A stretch of 64,000 nt of DNA from Mnemiopsis leidyi (GCA_000226015.1 JH152834.1:107605-171604), one strand, 5' to 3'; positions 33,501-43,733 are shown, counted from the stretch's first letter. Numbers and translations are program-made. Notes: a model not told the origin generated them from the letters alone.

Positions 33501-36500
33501 CGTTTAGGGAGACGCCATGTCGATAATTAACAAGGACAACACCAGTACCAATGTGGAGCTTGTTGGGCTTTCTAATGCGGACATCAACAGAGCAGCTCAA
33601 CTAACTCATCTTGTTATGAGGTGAAACTTTTAAATCCTGTATTTAAACTTCTAATTTGTTTTTCTCAACTTACTTATCTTGTTATGTGGTGGAACTTTTA
33701 AATCCTGTATTTTAACTCCTAATGTGTTTTTCTCAACTTATTTATCTTGTTATGAGGTGGAACTTTTAAATTCTGTATTTTAACTTCTAATTTGTTTCTC
33801 TCAACTTACTTATCTTTTTGTTATCTTTTTCATCTTTTTATATGAGGTGGAACTTGTAAACCTTAATATGTTTATCTGTACTGTACACTTTGTACTGTAT
33901 ATTTCTGTGTTTGCTACTTTGTTATGAGAGAGATAATTATGATATCGTGTCATGATTACAAATTACAATTTAGATAACCTGCTGATATTTGACAGAGAGG
34001 AGAGCATTGTGTCAGTTGGAGACAGCAGCTTCATAGCAGAGAAATGTGTTAACACTGAAAATCTTGACATGTCTCTCAATCTATTCTGGGATATCAACGA
34101 CATACTTAAAATCATACAGCTCATGCCTAAGTTAAGAAGCATACAGCTAAAAGGTAATTTATTCTATTTGATATTATCTATTAGTTTAAATTTGAACGAA
34201 GACAATACAAGGGTTCCCGTTGTCCTGCCCCAGAACATCGCGCCCCACAACATTTTTTCCCGCATATCTGGCTCCAGCGACCCTAACCCAAACCCTAACC
34301 CAAACCCTAACCCTAACCCCGAAGTTGTCTTTTGTAAAGCAGGGCGTCACTGGGGCTAAATCTCTGGGTTAAAGTGCTCTGGGGCACGATGTTCTGGGGC
34401 AGGACGTCGGACACCCAATACAAGATATTTGTACGGATGACCTAAAAAGGTTTCCTCCCCACTTAAAACCACGAAGATACAAGATAACTAATAATCGTCG
34501 TTCTGATTACTTGTTTATCTTATCTCACAATGTTTTCATTTATAACTGCGTACGGTTTTACAAAGCTTGGTACAGTACAAACGATCTGTGTACAGTGTAC
34601 TATGTACAGTGTACAATGTACAATGTACATTGTACAATGTACATAATTAAACATACCATACATCCAGGAAACGTGCTGACGAGCAGGACTATATCTACTG
34701 TCGAGGAGCCCCACACTTCTTTAGAGAAAATATACCTCGCTGGAACAGGTTAGATTTCTTGTTTTGCAGACCTATTTAGTTGTGTTGACATTTACTATCA
34801 AGGATACCCAGGAATTAATTTAACTTTGGCAATTTGCCGAAACTTATGTTCTATGTACAGTACTTTAGGTAACACCCAGTTATTATTTAGATATTCGCCG
34901 TTCAAGTCAAAGTAAATTGAGTTCTTAGTTGTAACAAATGTGTTATTTACTAAACATCAAATACTTTTAAGTCAAGCTCAAGCCAAATTAAGATACCGGA
35001 AATTATTTATGCACTAACTAAGCTCTGAACAGATTTTATTTGCCTTTGTCATTATCTTCAATTAAATGGGTACTTTTCAATAATACTCATTAATAGCCAG
35101 CATCATACTGTCGTGTAATCATGTATTATATACATGTATTATATAAAATACATGATTTTAATATGCAGGAATTTCTAGGGTTTTTGGTAGTCCCATATTC
35201 ACTGCCCGATGATTAAAAGCCTCACGAATGCAATACGCTTGTTTTTTATCAGATTATGGAACTATGAACATGCAATATCGTCTTTATCGTTGAATAAAAC
35301 CATACAAAACAGATCTAACCGTTATCAGATCCACATATCCAACATTCGCTAAGCGCAAACGACAAATAAAACCTAAGATACTGTTTCTGCGCTTAAAAAC
35401 GCGCAATATTGGCGCGCAGACGGCCGGCCGGTTGGAAGGCTCAAGATGCACCGATTGATTCTATCGAAACCCATTTGAATGTTACAGATTAACTAGCAAG
35501 TAGATAGTTCCCTGCACATCAACCAGCCGCCTCAGAGCCTTTGCGGCACAGTTGCTCCTTCATAAAGATGGAATTGCTAGGCAACCCAACTACCCCCTAC
35601 AAGTACACGGAACACACGTGCTAGCCAGCTATTTTGCTATTACAAACTACCTAACGTTTCAAATCATTGTTAATCAATACATTCACTACTTTCAACATGA
35701 TACTCTCTACTCTGTTCGAAAGACATTCCCTGAAAGAAACCACTCGAGTCGAGGAGATAATGATCAAACCCGATCTGCTGGTACCCTTGACTTCCTCCGA
35801 ACCTCCTCTGGACGAAGAAACTTTTGATCTCTACTTTGACGACCATGTCATCATGGACAACGGTCAAGGAGTGTTTTGGATCGAGGAGAGGTGTAAGAGT
35901 GACGAATATATGGATATTTCCGCAAATCTGCCTGGGAGTGTCGAAGAAGATGAAGAAGAAGAAGATAAACAAGCGAAGAGTTCGGTCGATCAGATTGAAC
36001 AGACATTTTCCTTTGAAGAACCGGCATTTAACCTCCTCCCTAGTGGAAGAAGAAAGAAGAAAAGCTTCTTGAAGAAAGTAAAAGACACTCTTTTCCGAAG
36101 ATCGACATACAGAAGAGCAGCCTATGCTGTGGACAGCAGGACGACGAAGCTTAATGATGGGATGGCTGTGTTTTCTACCAAGTTCCAGAAACTCGCAGGA
36201 AGCGTTTCTGAGCGATTGCGACCGAGCGAGGAATCCTGGACCAACTTTGAGGATTTGTTCGCAGGAGCGAACAACCACTTTGTTCCTTTTCTCAACATGG
36301 CACCTACCATGTATGGTCACTAAAGAGAACCCCCTTAAAGATAATGGGTGTTGAACAAACATCCTGTTAGACGAATTGAGAGAATGGTGCCAACACTACT
36401 TAACGACTAGCTCAGAACGTTCTCGCCGGAATCGTCGTACAAGAAACAGCCTTACTGAAGTCTGAGCAGCTGCAAAACACAGAACGTTGCCAAGTCACGA

Positions 36501-37965
36501 TTGAGACGGTGTGACTGAAGAAAATCAAGACCAGCTGAGAAAAGACGTGCATTTAGGAATCCAAGTCAAGAGAATCGAATCCTTTTCTAAGATTACTTTC
36601 ATGTATCATTGATTTTGAGCATTGCCAAAATATAAAAAAGGGAAAAAAACAAAAAAACAAAATCCAAAAAAAGTTACATATTCCCAAAATCCAAAAAATA
36701 CACTTTTTACTTTTCACGACCTCGAATATAATTTTGTTTTATTTGTACTCTTCCGTGTTAGGCTCAGCTAAAATTATTCGACCTACTTTATATTGTGTCA
36801 GCGTATACTGTATTAAAGATAGTAAGATATATTTGTTGACCATTGAATTTATTAAGGGTTTGAATTAGAATAATAATAATCGACCAAAAACGTAAATTAT
36901 CATCTGATGTTGCTTCTGGCTGTACTGTTAAACATTTAGCGGAACAAAAGCACCTAACTAGAATAGATATTATCTTGATATGAGCTCAAATACTTCGGGA
37001 GTTAAACTCTGAAGAAAGTTCAAGTAAATAGCACTGTAGTTCTATAACGGCTCCAAGCATATCACACCTGGTCTTAACAACAGTTAAACTTAAAAATCTT
37101 GTTCTCAGGTTTGTCGTGGGAGGAATTCTGCAAGCTGGCGGAGCAAATACCAAATGTACGTGAGGTTTATATATCCGGAGCAACTCTGGACATTGGCAAC
37201 ACGCCCTCCCAAGTTCTGCAACACCTCACCTTTCTTGATGTCCAATACTCGGGCATAACCAGCTGGAGCTCACTTGACGACATATCAGAGTTACCGAACC
37301 TGCAAACCTTGATATTGTCCAACAACACGATATCTAGCATTGAACTGCTGCCCGGGAAGTTTAGGAAACTGGAAGCTTTGTCTCTGGACAACAATAGGTT
37401 ATCCCAGTGGTCAAGCGTTGCTGAACTCCGAAAGTTAACCCTTTTAAAAATCCTAAGGATTCGGTCAAACCCTCTAATAACCGGACCAGCTCTTGACATG
37501 AGACTGCTGGTTGTGGCTATGTTGCCGGCTGTTTACAAACTTAACGGAACTCCCATCAGTGCCAATGAGCGGCTGCAAGCGGATATTTTCTATTTAAAAC
37601 ACTTTGCAACGGAGTATTACAAGGAAGATCCCAGTTTCCACACTATTCACAACAGATACAAGGATTTGGTCAAGGAGTACGGTGAACCAGACACCGGCAT
37701 GCCTAAAATCTCTTCAATAAAGGACCAGTCTATTTTGGTGAAAATAGCCAAGCCGGACGGCAAAGAATTTGAGAAGAAACTTCTAAAGACGACACTCGTA
37801 AAAAATCTACATTTAATCGTTCAGAGACAGTGCAAAATTTTGCCGAAGAATCAGAAGTTGTATTGGATTGATTCACTGAACGAGAAGATACACCTTGATG
37901 ACCCCACAAGGGATTTAGCTTATTTCAACATATCTCATGATGTCACAGTTTACGTTGAAACATAA
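24501..37965 (+). CDS. TBCE: tubulin-specific chaperone E (tubulin folding cofactor E)
   Basis: Cofactor that binds alpha-tubulin and helps assemble or dismantle tubulin dimers in the cytosol. Seven exons join in frame: 24501-24582, 32871-32940, 33190-33301, 33508-33620, 33996-34153, 34668-34748, 37109-37965 (stop TAA), 490 residues against about 527 in human. Residues about 5-65 are a CAP-Gly domain (GEWLGVEW, GKHDGSYNNVKYF, FVREHKLKAG). A leucine-rich-repeat block follows (LQTLILSNNTISSIELLP, LEALSLDNNRLSQW, ILRIRSNPL), then a C-terminal ubiquitin-like domain with VTVYVET at the end. This order CAP-Gly, LRR, UBL is specific to TBCE. Intron 1 (8.3 kb) holds two antisense Rab genes; intron 6 holds a single-exon gene. 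ATTTTAG lies one base before the ATG, acceptor-like. Confidence 0.94.
24997..26749 (-). CDS. Rab32/38-like small GTPase, copy A (nested in TBCE intron 1)
   Basis: Membrane-traffic GTPase. Four exons: 26749-26632, 26419-26184, 25389-25231, 25116-24997 (stop TAA), 210 residues. Motifs in order: P-loop GNNRVGKT, switch I YKTTLGVDF, switch II WDIAGQDR with the catalytic Gln, guanine motif NKQD, VSAKTGYQV, and C-terminal double Cys for prenylation (SCCLSFN, with four residues after CC). VDFQPKV and WDIAGQ in this arrangement fit the Rab32/38/29 group best. An equally in-frame reading uses a donor 4 nt later and acceptor CAAG, giving NKVD; I prefer the first because exon 2 then matches copy B exactly (236 nt). 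ATCAG lies 3 nt before the ATG, acceptor-like. An SINE occupies intron 2 on the other strand. Confidence 0.9.
25688..26035 (+). mobile_element. tRNA-derived SINE, second head type
   Basis: The head AGTGGCGCCGTCGGTTAAAC with B-box-like AGTTCAATTTCC near 25738 is tRNA-like and differs from the head at 18.3 kb. The body shares CTCAGCCAAATGCTCGGGAA and GTGTGAGGGTTAAATGAG. The 3' end runs into ATTAAAATAAGAATAAGATA, a plausible A-rich tail. It sits in Rab copy A intron 2 and TBCE intron 1. Confidence 0.75.
26750..28763. other. spacer between the two Rab genes (TBCE intron 1)
   Basis: No gene seen. It holds a short degenerate tandem repeat at 27565-27700 (separate entry). It must contain the promoter of copy A or, if the two Rab genes are co-transcribed, part of a shared transcript's 5' side; the order on the minus strand is copy B then copy A. 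Confidence 0.55.
27565..27700. repeat. degenerate tandem repeat, GGACAAGAGTCCGCTTT unit
   Basis: About six imperfect units of the form GGACAAGAGTCCGCTT, some reading GGACTACAGTCCATTTT. Each unit is itself partly palindromic (GGAC...GTCC). Not coding. Confidence 0.7.
28764..30572 (-). CDS. Rab32/38-like small GTPase, copy B (nested in TBCE intron 1)
   Basis: Paralogue of copy A, upstream of it on the same strand. Four exons: 30572-30452, 30142-29907, 29206-29045, 28883-28764 (stop TAA), 212 residues. Motifs: GNHNVGKT P-loop, switch I KRTLAVDY, WDIAGQEH switch II with Gln, NKHD, VSAKTGYQV, C-terminus KSCCG for prenylation. Exon 2 and exon 4 lengths equal those of copy A (236 and 120 nt) and exons 1 and 3 differ by one codon each, so the pair arose by tandem duplication. 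Much of the central region is near-identical in sense (LRMQFWDIAGQ, VLTRNYYN, EWKAE). CATAG lies 7 nt before the ATG. Intron 1 contains a hairpin MITE. Confidence 0.9.
30169..30276. mobile_element. 108-bp hairpin MITE with TTA target duplication
   Basis: Left arm CCGTGAACAACATAGAACGT and right arm the reverse complement of CCGTGAACAACACAGGACGT; pairing continues into GCGC...GCGC near the centre. TTA flanks both ends (30166-30168, 30277-30279), the 3-bp duplication typical of PIF/Harbinger relatives. It lies in intron 1 of Rab copy B. Confidence 0.75.
31409..31465. repeat. perfect palindrome, 28-bp arms with one-base centre
   Basis: The left arm starts ACTAGGTTGCGAACCGTCAA and ends AGTGTCAA at 31436; base 31437 is the centre; the right arm to 31465 is its exact reverse complement. 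No mismatch in 28 bp. Confidence 0.95.
32020..32100. repeat. GTACATTG / CAATGTATATTG low-complexity repeats
   Basis: Several partly palindromic units (GTACATTGCACATTGTACAT, then AATAGCAATGTATATTG twice). Non-coding intron sequence. Similar TGTACA-rich sequence recurs at 34570-34643. Confidence 0.6.
33605..33870 (+). repeat. 68-bp tandem repeat spanning the TBCE exon 4 donor
   Basis: The exon 4 end TTGTTATGAG|GTG at 33611-33623 is repeated at 33679 (TTGTTATGTG|GTGGAAC) and 33747 (TTGTTATGAG|GTGGAAC), exactly 68 bp apart, with the intervening AAATCCTGTATTTTAACT and TTTTTCTCAACTTA units. A diverged fourth copy follows near 33840. Use of a downstream donor would shift frame. Confidence 0.85.
34212..34415. 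mobile_element. 204-bp MITE with 9-bp target duplication and telomere-like core
   Basis: Terminal inverted repeats share GTCCTGCCCCAGAACATCG (left from 34221, right as reverse complement). CAATACAAG is duplicated directly at both edges (34203-34211 and 34416-34424). The interior contains CCCTAACCCAAACCCTAACC-type repeats at about 34279-34320. It lies in TBCE intron 5. A 9-bp duplication suits Mutator-like transposons, although 8-bp hAT is possible if one base match is chance. Confidence 0.85.
34570..34643. repeat. TGTACA palindromic tandem repeat in TBCE intron 5
   Basis: Repeated TGTACAGTGTAC, TGTACAATGTACATTGTACA units that fold on themselves, ending 25 bp before the exon 6 acceptor at 34667. 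Confidence 0.75.
34749..35696. other. TBCE intron 6, 5' part; likely promoter of nested gene
   Basis: No exon seen. A short ATGTATTATATACATGTATT repeat lies near 35123. The 300 bp before 35697 become more GC-rich (GCGCGCAGACGGCCGGCCGG at 35414) and may hold the promoter and 5' UTR of the nested gene. Confidence 0.5.
35697..36323 (+). CDS. single-exon orphan protein nested in TBCE intron 6
   Basis: An uninterrupted 208-residue frame starts at ATG 35697 and stops at 36321-36323. Codon composition is visibly more GC-rich than the flanking intron, which supports real coding. The protein has no signal peptide or membrane segment. It has an acidic part (PPLDEETFDLYFDDH, then VEEDEEEEDKQ near residue 80), a strongly basic stretch RRKKKSFLKKVKDTLFRR near residue 120, and a C-terminal part with WTNFEDLFAGANNHFVPFL. 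I do not recognise a family. A long antisense frame across the same interval is judged a shadow. Same strand as TBCE, so it could be mis-spliced into TBCE transcripts unless separately transcribed. The AT-rich 3' flank fits a 3' UTR. Confidence 0.65.
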   Translation: MILSTLFERHSLKETTRVEEIMIKPDLLVPLTSSEPPLDEETFDLYFDDHVIMDNGQGVFWIEERCKSDEYMDISANLPGSVEEDEEEEDKQAKSSVDQIEQTFSFEEPAFNLLPSGRRKKKSFLKKVKDTLFRRSTYRRAAYAVDSRTTKLNDGMAVFSTKFQKLAGSVSERLRPSEESWTNFEDLFAGANNHFVPFLNMAPTMYGH

Positions 37966-38322
37966 GTCAGTTGATCAGCTACAAATATATTGTTTTGTCA
38001 CTGTGAAAACAAAGAAAAACATTGAACCTAAGTATTTTTGTAGACGACCATTTAATGTGTATAAAGTTGAATCATGTGAATTGTATATCATTGAACGTTT
38101 GTAAGAAAATTCGTCTAAAACTATTTCATTTGAGTACATCTTAATTATATATCCAAATCAAGACTATTCGTTGGCCTACCGACAACTGCTCCCAAGACAA
38201 TACAGTTCACGCACGTTAACAGATTACCCAATCAATGATATGAATTTGATTTGTCAGGTCAGATTTTCAAAACGACAACTGCACCCAAGGTTCGCGTTAA
38301 CTGGGCGCAGTTGTCCGGCAGC
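37966..38322. other. convergent spacer between TBCE and the GPCR
   Basis: TBCE (+) and the GPCR (-) end facing each other 357 bp apart. The spacer should carry both 3' UTRs. I see no exact AATAAA for TBCE within it. Confidence 0.55.
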
Positions 38323-41300
38323 CTATTCGTTATGTCCTATCAAAAATTTTTGGCTCCACTTAGCGCTTTGAGTTCTTGCGAGAACTTTTCCTCGCCGTGC
38401 CCCGCAATCAGTTTTTGACCTCCTGATCTTTATTTGTCGCTTTCCCGTCTCTCCCGCACGGCCATTCTGAACCCCCCGATCATATCTATCCATGTCCACA
38501 TCAGCCGAGACGTTTTCTGTACTCTTAGCCCGCCTCTTCTTCCTATACATCCTTCTAGGGGAGACATCACGCTCTCCGTGTCCATTTCCATACATCTCCT
38601 CCGCTGATCTGTACTCCAGGACACTATGTTGCTCAAACATCGGGGCTCGAGAAGTATCTCTCTGTGGACAGAGGGCTGGGTTAACCTTGTCCCTATGTGG
38701 ACACCTGTCCCCCTCACGGGACGGCACCTTAAGTTCCACCTCCGGGTTACGAGGCGTGTTAATAGGGGTGCTGGCTACTGAATTGCCGTAGGAAATAGTG
38801 CCTGGTCTTGCTCTGTAGATAACTTTGGTGTTCGTACAAGTCATGTGTGATGCCACCGACAGTTTTCCGTGCTCTTTCTGAAAACGATTTAAGTTAAGTT
38901 AAGTTTTTCTCTATAAAGGAGACTGTTTTCAATCTGGGCTTTGAAAATCATCCAGTCAGCATGCAATTTGATCAAGTCAGTGACCACTTCAAATTCATTC
39001 TGAGTACGACCATTTTAAATTCATATTGTGAGCCAAGAGGCCGTTTTCTGATTTATGGTAGTGGAGGAATAAGGATTGAGTTATTACATAACCGACTCGG
39101 GAAGCCTCTATGAGATTAAAAAGTTAGCTAAGTGAAATTTTCAGAAGTTTTACTTTTATACCGATTCATATCATAAGTGTTATTCACGTGCACGAGTATT
39201 ACTTATTACATAGCTTTAAATGTGCTACATAAAGATAAAAAGTGCTTTGCATTGATATCAATTATCATTGGTCCAATTAGTGACTAGCGGCGTGCAGGTC
39301 GAACATTCCATTTCTCATCTGGACATGATAATCTCATCATGTTGCAGGGTCTTTATAAAGCATGCCTCACCATAGCAACACACATACTCACGGGAACTAT
39401 CTATAATTCAATAAGGAGACACCAAACATTTACTATGTTTTAGATCTTATACTGACTGATTTTGTCTCTGCCATCCACCGGTTACTCATGTTTTTCTAAA
39501 TATAACACGGCGTTTGATACAATTACAACACATACAACAATTTAAGCAGTACAAAACGCAACACTCAAGAGTTTGGAAGTAGAAAGATACTTCATAAATT
39601 CATTAATCGTCGTCATTGTTGGAGGACTGAAAATCAGGAGCTATAATTATAAAGGAACACTCCGGTCCATCATGTCGCCGTAGCACTTCCTAGAGTTGGA
39701 CATTCAAGTCGAACTGTGTCAACAGATACTTAGTTCTTACCATTGCTAGTTTTGTTTTCCTCATTGCTTTGCCTCGTTTCAAGTAAGCTGGCATATCGAT
39801 AATGAAGGGGTTGATAGAAGCTCGTAGATAGATGATAAGTTGCTGGCCAAACATATAGTTCAAATACATTTCCGTGCGCAAACTGAACCTGGGTGAAGGA
39901 AGATACAGAACAGAAGTATACAATGATATAAAAAATAGTATACAATAATATCAAGTTACATAACGAGTAAGTGTGAAGTAACATGATTTACGGCTCGAGC
40001 GTAGCGAGTGGCGTAAATCACATTATTCACCGAAGCCGAAGGCTGAGTTGAATAATGAAAACACGTTGTTACTTTGCACTTATAAGTTATGTAACGATAT
40101 TATTTACCAAGTAAAAATTGCAAAAAGTGTTAAGTAATAGCAAAAAGTGTTAAGTAATACGGCACAACTGTAAAATTGATATCATAAAGTGTGAAAATAA
40201 TAGCAAAAGTGTGAGGTAATACGGCACAACTGTGAAAATAATAGCAAAAGTGTGATGTAATACGGCTAAAAGTGTGATGTAGTACGGAAAAAGTGAGATG
40301 TAATACGAAAAAAGGTGATGTAATACGAAAAAGTAATGTAATACGAAAAAATATGCAAATAACACCTTTTACTTAACCGGTATAACAGCATCACGCGGTA
40401 TATAATACAGAAGTATACAAAATATCTTTATAATAGGTTGATCCTAGCCAATGAAATGTCTAGAGTAATAGCACTTCAGATTACTTTAACTGCAAGTCAT
40501 ATGCACATAGCACTGTCTCAGAGTCCCGTCTGGAAGCTCCCAAGTGACTTACTTGTATTGTAAAGTTTATAGACAGCAGCGTAGTAATAATTTATCACGA
40601 TCTACAGAATTGTTTAATGATCAATACAATTAGACTAACCAGTTCATATCATAAGCTCTGTTACATTTGGTGTAGATTGAAAAGGCGAGTTGAGGCGTAC
40701 AGCAGATAAGAGTGAGTATTGTTACTCGTATAATCACGATAACGGCTGAGCGTTTCGTTTCGTTCTTAGCCTCAAGTCCTATGTATTTGTTCCTTCTGTT
40801 CAGAGTGTAAAGCAGGACGGAGGAAGTGACAATAGCCACGATAAAGGGGGCGAAGAAAACCATTTCTGTTAGAAAGGTGGAAGCAATTCTCACTGTTTGT
40901 TCATCAAAGTAGACAAAAAACATGCAGAATCCAATGTACCTGAGGACATAAATTACATTAATCTACACCTTTTTTAAATTTGCTATGGTTTTATATATAT
41001 GATTATGCATATCTAGATTCTTATTGTATTTGTAGTATTTGTATTCAGCAACTTCGTTTATTTTCTATGCATTGACTTGAAATTGCGTTTTTCAGGAATC
41101 ATTCAAAATAACATGTTCGACTCCGTAAGATTTAATACTAGCTCCAAATAGTACGAGGCTTCACACTTCAGAGCAACTTAGAAATTATCAAAACCATTCC
41201 TCTGATAGAATTAGAGCAGAGCAAATAGTACAGTCGGATTAATGATGTCGTGGGAAAATCCGCGATAGAAAGAACATGATCATGGTAAATTAAGCTAGGA

Positions 41301-42491
41301 TAAAGCGGGTGCCGCATATTCTAGTCATAAAAGTTGATTTAAAATCTTCCTTACTTGTAATAAGTGTACTTGGTTATCTGGTCGCCGGTAATACCGTTAA
41401 AAAGGAATGGGAGAGAAGAGTAGAAGGTTGCCATTATAACACAACACAGCACCATAGCGGAAAGGGCCCGCTTGTTTAGCAGTATTCGGGCTTTTATAGG
41501 CATGACTACCACCAAACACCTGGTAGAGAATGTAAACTTAGACAGGTTAGAGGTCTGCTTTGTCCCTTTCAACAGATCTACTCATACAGTACTAATATGT
41601 GAATATATTACTAGTAGTCATGGTGAGCTAGTCTAGTGCAAAAAGGTGTCAACAAACCCAAAAGTATCAACCAAAGATCGTGCTCTCAGGGACTAGACGA
41701 CCATATAAACGAAGAAATCAGTCCGTATAATAGTCCACTGAGTTCCATAGCCGTAGCCGTAGACTTACTTGCAGAAATATCACTAAAAAACTCAAACGAG
41801 CATGCTCTCTGCCCTAAGAAGAATGGATTATTGTGATGATAGTCTTATGTGGTCTTATGTGATAGTCTTACTCTTATGTGGTGAAGACAGTCCTAACCTG
41901 ACCATGCAGATGCAGGTTGTTATAAAGGAGTTAAGTCTCATGTTGAAGTTCAGAGCAAACCCAGACACATCACAAAACCGCTGGTCCATCGTCTTTCTCA
42001 TCTGCAGGAGGGAGATAGTGCTGGGGAGTCCAGACAGAACCACCATGAGAATGTCACTTATACTGAGCGTTACTGCAAGCACTGTGAACGCGTTCGCACT
42101 GTTGGCAGGACAAACAGTTATCAGAATTTGTACTTGGCAGGACAAACACTTATCAGAATTTGTACTTGAACTTAAAGTGTCAAAAATTAGATATCATGCT
42201 TTAAAACTTAGCTAGTTTCGAGAAATAACTAAAGTTCGGTTCTTTGCAAATCACTCTAAACACAACAAAACCATATGAAAATAAAATATAATACCTTATG
42301 TAGGGTTTATATCTCGCAAGAAGAAACAGAATAACAGCGTTGCCCAACAACGCCAATACCAAGCAGATAGAAAAGAGGACGCCAAGACCGATATCCACTT
42401 GCCAGACAGCCGGGCCGATCTCAGCGTCGTAGATACTGTAAGTGGGGGAAAGTTCGGGGATCTCGGTAACGTTAGAGCTAGAAGTGAGCAT
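38323..42491 (-). CDS. class A (rhodopsin-like) G protein-coupled receptor with long basic tail
   Basis: Six exons join in frame: 42491-42295, 42098-41898, 41519-41355, 40939-40640, 39888-39741, 38877-38323, 521 residues. The N-terminus has an N-glycosylation site (NVT, residues 7-9). TM1 has LLGNAVIL (N51 = 1.50), TM2 SISDIL (D81 = 2.50), the conserved TM3 Cys is C108, TM3 ends MVRCLVVV where DRY is expected (V132-R133-C134), TM6 has CCTPQL for CWxP, and TM7 has INPFII (N314-P315) for NPxxY. Residues 338-521 form a hydrophilic, Arg/Lys-rich cytoplasmic tail (RMYRKKRRAK). Ligand unknown; peptide or amine receptors are possible. The mix of kept landmarks and lost activation motifs is typical of lineage-specific receptors. 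Confidence 0.88.
39947..40101. mobile_element. fold-back element in GPCR intron 4
   Basis: AATATCAAGTTACATAACGA...AAGTGTGAAGTAACA at the left is matched by the reverse complement at 40067-40101; inside, GATTTACGGCTCGAGCGTAG pairs with CTCGCTACGCTCGAGCC-like sequence and GCCGAAGGC forms another short hairpin. No target duplication is clear. Confidence 0.65.
40108..40355. repeat. minisatellite, AAAAGTGTGATGTAATACGG unit
   Basis: About ten decaying copies of AAAAGTGTGATGTAATACGG, some separated by CACAACTGTGAAAATAATAG. It begins right after the fold-back element in GPCR intron 4. Its right-hand units lose bases progressively. Confidence 0.8.
42099..42178 (-). repeat. 35-bp tandem duplication at GPCR exon 2 acceptor
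   Basis: The sequence TTGGCAGGACAAACA, then TTATCAGAATTTGTACTT, occurs twice in direct order at about 42103-42137 and 42138-42171, immediately upstream of the exon 2 acceptor on the gene strand. Only the copy nearest the exon carries the CCAACAG acceptor. Confidence 0.75.
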
Positions 42492-43621
42492 CGTTCAAGG
42501 TGGATGTGCCCTTTCTCCTCGTTCAGTAACGACACTGCTTCTCCTTCTTCGTTGTGAAATCCCTTCTACACTTCTACGGGCGGATGAGGTGTCACATGTC
42601 GTCAGTGTTACGTTATGTCTCGGTAAAATCAATTAAATGTTCAACAAGACGAGAGAGGATGGTGAACCAATATTACATGAAACTGACAGTCACACCACTT
42701 CTTTAGCGGTGGCAAATTGAGAATTAATGTTGAACACGGGAATTTAACTGTGCAGGTGGAATTGCTTTCATTATTCGCAAGTCTTCCAGGGAAATTAAAT
42801 GTTACATTGAAACTTTGTAGCTATTTCAGGGCGATTTTAAATTTAGAGGTTTAGAGCAGGACAAAGTGCGGGGGTGCAGAAAAAGAGTTCTTTTAATTTT
42901 TCTTATAAACTGTACCATATTCTATAACATAATTGTTCTAAATTCTTTCCCAAATAATTTAGGAAGTACTCAACACATCCACAATTTATGGCATACGTGT
43001 TACGCCTGGTAACGATGTTGATTTAGCTCATGAGTGATAAAGATATATAGAGCAAATTGGAGGAGAGTTTCTGTAGCACCCTTTATTTCCCATTTTCACT
43101 TTTTGCAATCCATTGACATAAGATATTAGAATTAGATATTAGAATTATTATTGGACAACTGTGACAGAATAAGGGACCCAAAGAACTAATATAAAATATA
43201 TTAGTGAAAGCTGATAGGTCAACATACTAGCATAAATATACTATCGAAGTCGAGCAATAAGATGCATGGAATAAGTCAACGCACAGGCCTAAAATAATCT
43301 AATTACAGTTGTTGATCGGCGTTATAAAATCGGTATTTATGAATTATCACAAAATTAATTACCGAAGCAGTATCAAACATTTTCCAGCGGCCGAACGTCT
43401 GGGAACTTTTCCATCTATATAAAATCTACCAACCTGTGGTTAAACACAGACCAGAAGTTAATTGAACTTAGACTACATGGTACTTAGTGTACTAACGACC
43501 CTCATTAGAGCCTCATTAAATCATTCCCTCATTAAACGGCTAAACGCAAATAGTTGATTTCAATTTTGGTTAACGTAACTACTAACTTAGTTACGTAGAT
43601 ATAGCAGCAACCTCAGGAGTG

Positions 43622-43733
43622 AGGATCAGGTGCGAGTGCAACAAAGAATTAGGTGTGAGTGCAACAAAGAATCAGCTGTGAGTGCAACAAAGAATCAGGT
43701 GTGAGTGCAACAAAGAATCAGGTGCAACATAGT
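43622..43733. repeat. 23-bp minisatellite, AGGTGTGAGTGCAACAAAGA unit
   Basis: About four and a half copies of a 23-bp unit containing GTGTGAGTGCAACAAAGAAT with few substitutions. Confidence 0.85.

Noticed and set aside
34279-34320. Chromosome end suggested by CCCTAA repeats
   Set aside because: The array is short, lies inside a transposon with target duplications, and genes continue on both sides.
35670-36362. 230-residue antisense frame over the orphan gene
   Set aside because: The composition fits the plus frame better (acidic and basic blocks, clean ATG and stop); the antisense frame is Cys/Phe-rich and looks like a shadow.
43622-43733. CRISPR-like array
   Set aside because: Units are contiguous with no unique spacers and the genome is animal; it is a minisatellite.
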